From the NCBI RefSeq assembly GCF_032362555.1, contig NC_083518.1, forward strand, positions 5,096,501 to 5,160,500: a stretch of 64,000 bases of DNA. The letters run 5' to 3'. This document shows, piece by piece, positions 63,001 to 64,000 of the stretch. Position 1 is the stretch's first letter. Each line of letters begins with the position of its first letter. A program made the translations under genes and the position numbers. The notes beneath the pieces are model-generated. The model was not told the DNA's origin. It saw nothing but the letters and a program-made list of their open reading frames with translations, and did not search any database. The stretch is from Amyelois transitella (Eukaryota; Arthropoda; Insecta; Lepidoptera; Pyralidae).

Positions 63001-64000
63001 TTTGTACAGTCATTTCTGGTATTTTTCCATTTAGTTAGATGGAAATCAAATAGCATCCTGTACCACTGAATGAGGTTTAAAATGCACATCATAATGAATC
63101 ATTTGATTCATATGCCTTGATGGAAGATAGTCTTGCCTACTGCCTGTCCGTTATGCAGGTCAATGATAAACAGGGTGTGGTAGTCTACATTTGTGTTTGT
63201 CTAGCAGCTAATGTATTACAGGGCATGGGTCAAGACTAGAATGTTGCTAGGATGTTATAGAAATCGATAGTGCTGGATTGTCTGACATTATCGCAAATTG
63301 ATTCTATTGAGGTCAACCTCCATCGCTAATATTTGCTTTTATGTCAAACCGTCTGAGCTAATAGCCTTCATTAATCGATTAGAAATGATAAAATAATAAA
63401 AATGGTCAATTTTTTTGCTGTATTTTCCTTGATTGTTGATGAACTCTATGCACTGGAGTGACCGACGCCCATTGAGGTTTTGTTTTAGCCAACTGAAAAT
63501 GTTGAATATTTATTTATCTTGAATACTTAATTAATCAAAAACTCACGAGGACAGAGGATTCGAAGAAACTGAATTATCTACATAAAGTTTAATCGGCATT
63601 TCAAGTCAGTTAAATAGCCACATAATTAAATAATAGTTCATGTAGGTAATAGTCCTTTGCCTGCGGCGGTCCCATCCGCTTTGTACGGTAAAGTACAGGG
63701 TATTATATCATTTACTTGTGCGGCGTGATATAGACATAGATAGAAGTAGGTACGAGTATAATCTTATAATAATACTTTCATTATCTCCAAATCATTCAAT
63801 CAAACTCAGATCCTGGTGCAATTATCACTTCTATCAAATATGTAAGTGAAGTGTGTCAAATAAGTTAATGAAGTACACTCTTCATGTGGCAACGTTCTTG
63901 ATTATTTACTTGTAATTTGTAATAACCCAATTATTCAGGTGTCAATATTATTGTGAAGTTCAGGGAATCTAGCTCATTGCCATTAGATTTTCATTTAATA
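60021..64000. other. Right-end non-coding stretch
   Basis: No coding exon, RNA gene or repeat family that I can support. The ORFs at 61779-62024 and 61969-62367 overlap in different frames and lack recognisable domains. Confidence 0.45.

Noticed and set aside
1..64000. Search for operons, CRISPR arrays, phage or integrated viral gene clusters
   Set aside because: Spliced eukaryotic genes and retro/DNA-transposon debris explain the coding content; no such system was seen.

Overview
The window looks like nuclear DNA of a moth or butterfly (Lepidoptera). It is AT-rich and has small exons with canonical GT/AG introns. It is littered with short interspersed repeats of kinds familiar from lepidopteran genomes: tRNA-headed SINEs, a 'cgtctatatccctt...agacagagccaacagtcttgaaaagactg' repeat, and non-autonomous elements ending in '...gcgggc...CTAGT'. 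No bacterial operons, CRISPR arrays or viral gene clusters are present. The species cannot be named from the sequence alone.

Left third (1-13.8 kb), gene-dense. (1) V-type H+-ATPase subunit D on the minus strand, six coding exons between 5740 and 965 (246 aa), plus a second, well-formed alternative last exon at 193-104 that would replace the C-terminal tail (247 aa). (2) Head-to-head with it across about 530 bp, a plus-strand ZAD/C2H2 zinc-finger protein in four exons (6272-8618, 414 aa). (3) A plus-strand HRG1/SLC48A1-like heme transporter in three exons (10877-12650, 151 aa). Between (2) and (3) lies a transposon remnant with the start of a THAP-type zinc-binding domain.

Middle (13.8-45.9 kb), one large gene. 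A plus-strand zona pellucida (ZP) domain membrane protein has six coding exons (41828-45694, 506 aa). Its likely non-coding first exon ends at a strong donor at 14117, leaving a first intron of about 27.7 kb. That intron holds LINE fragments, SINE-like repeats, an exact 509-bp tandem duplication, an approximately 300-bp-armed inverted repeat around a LINE reverse-transcriptase fragment, and an unusual 111-bp tandem repeat between inverted arms of a recurring TCACCAAT-like motif. No protein-coding gene is convincing inside it.

Right third (45.9-64 kb), no confident coding exon. It contains a broken Tc1/mariner-type transposase, more SINEs, and GC-rich islands. Two of these islands end in splice donors (50975 and 54247) and look like alternative non-coding first exons or promoters of a plus-strand gene whose coding part lies beyond the right edge. 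A third island near 59.9-60.0 kb carries a CRE site.

The genes are not functionally linked as an operon would be: proton pumping, transcription factor, heme transport and apical extracellular matrix. The most biologically interesting item is the duplicated last exon of V-ATPase subunit D.
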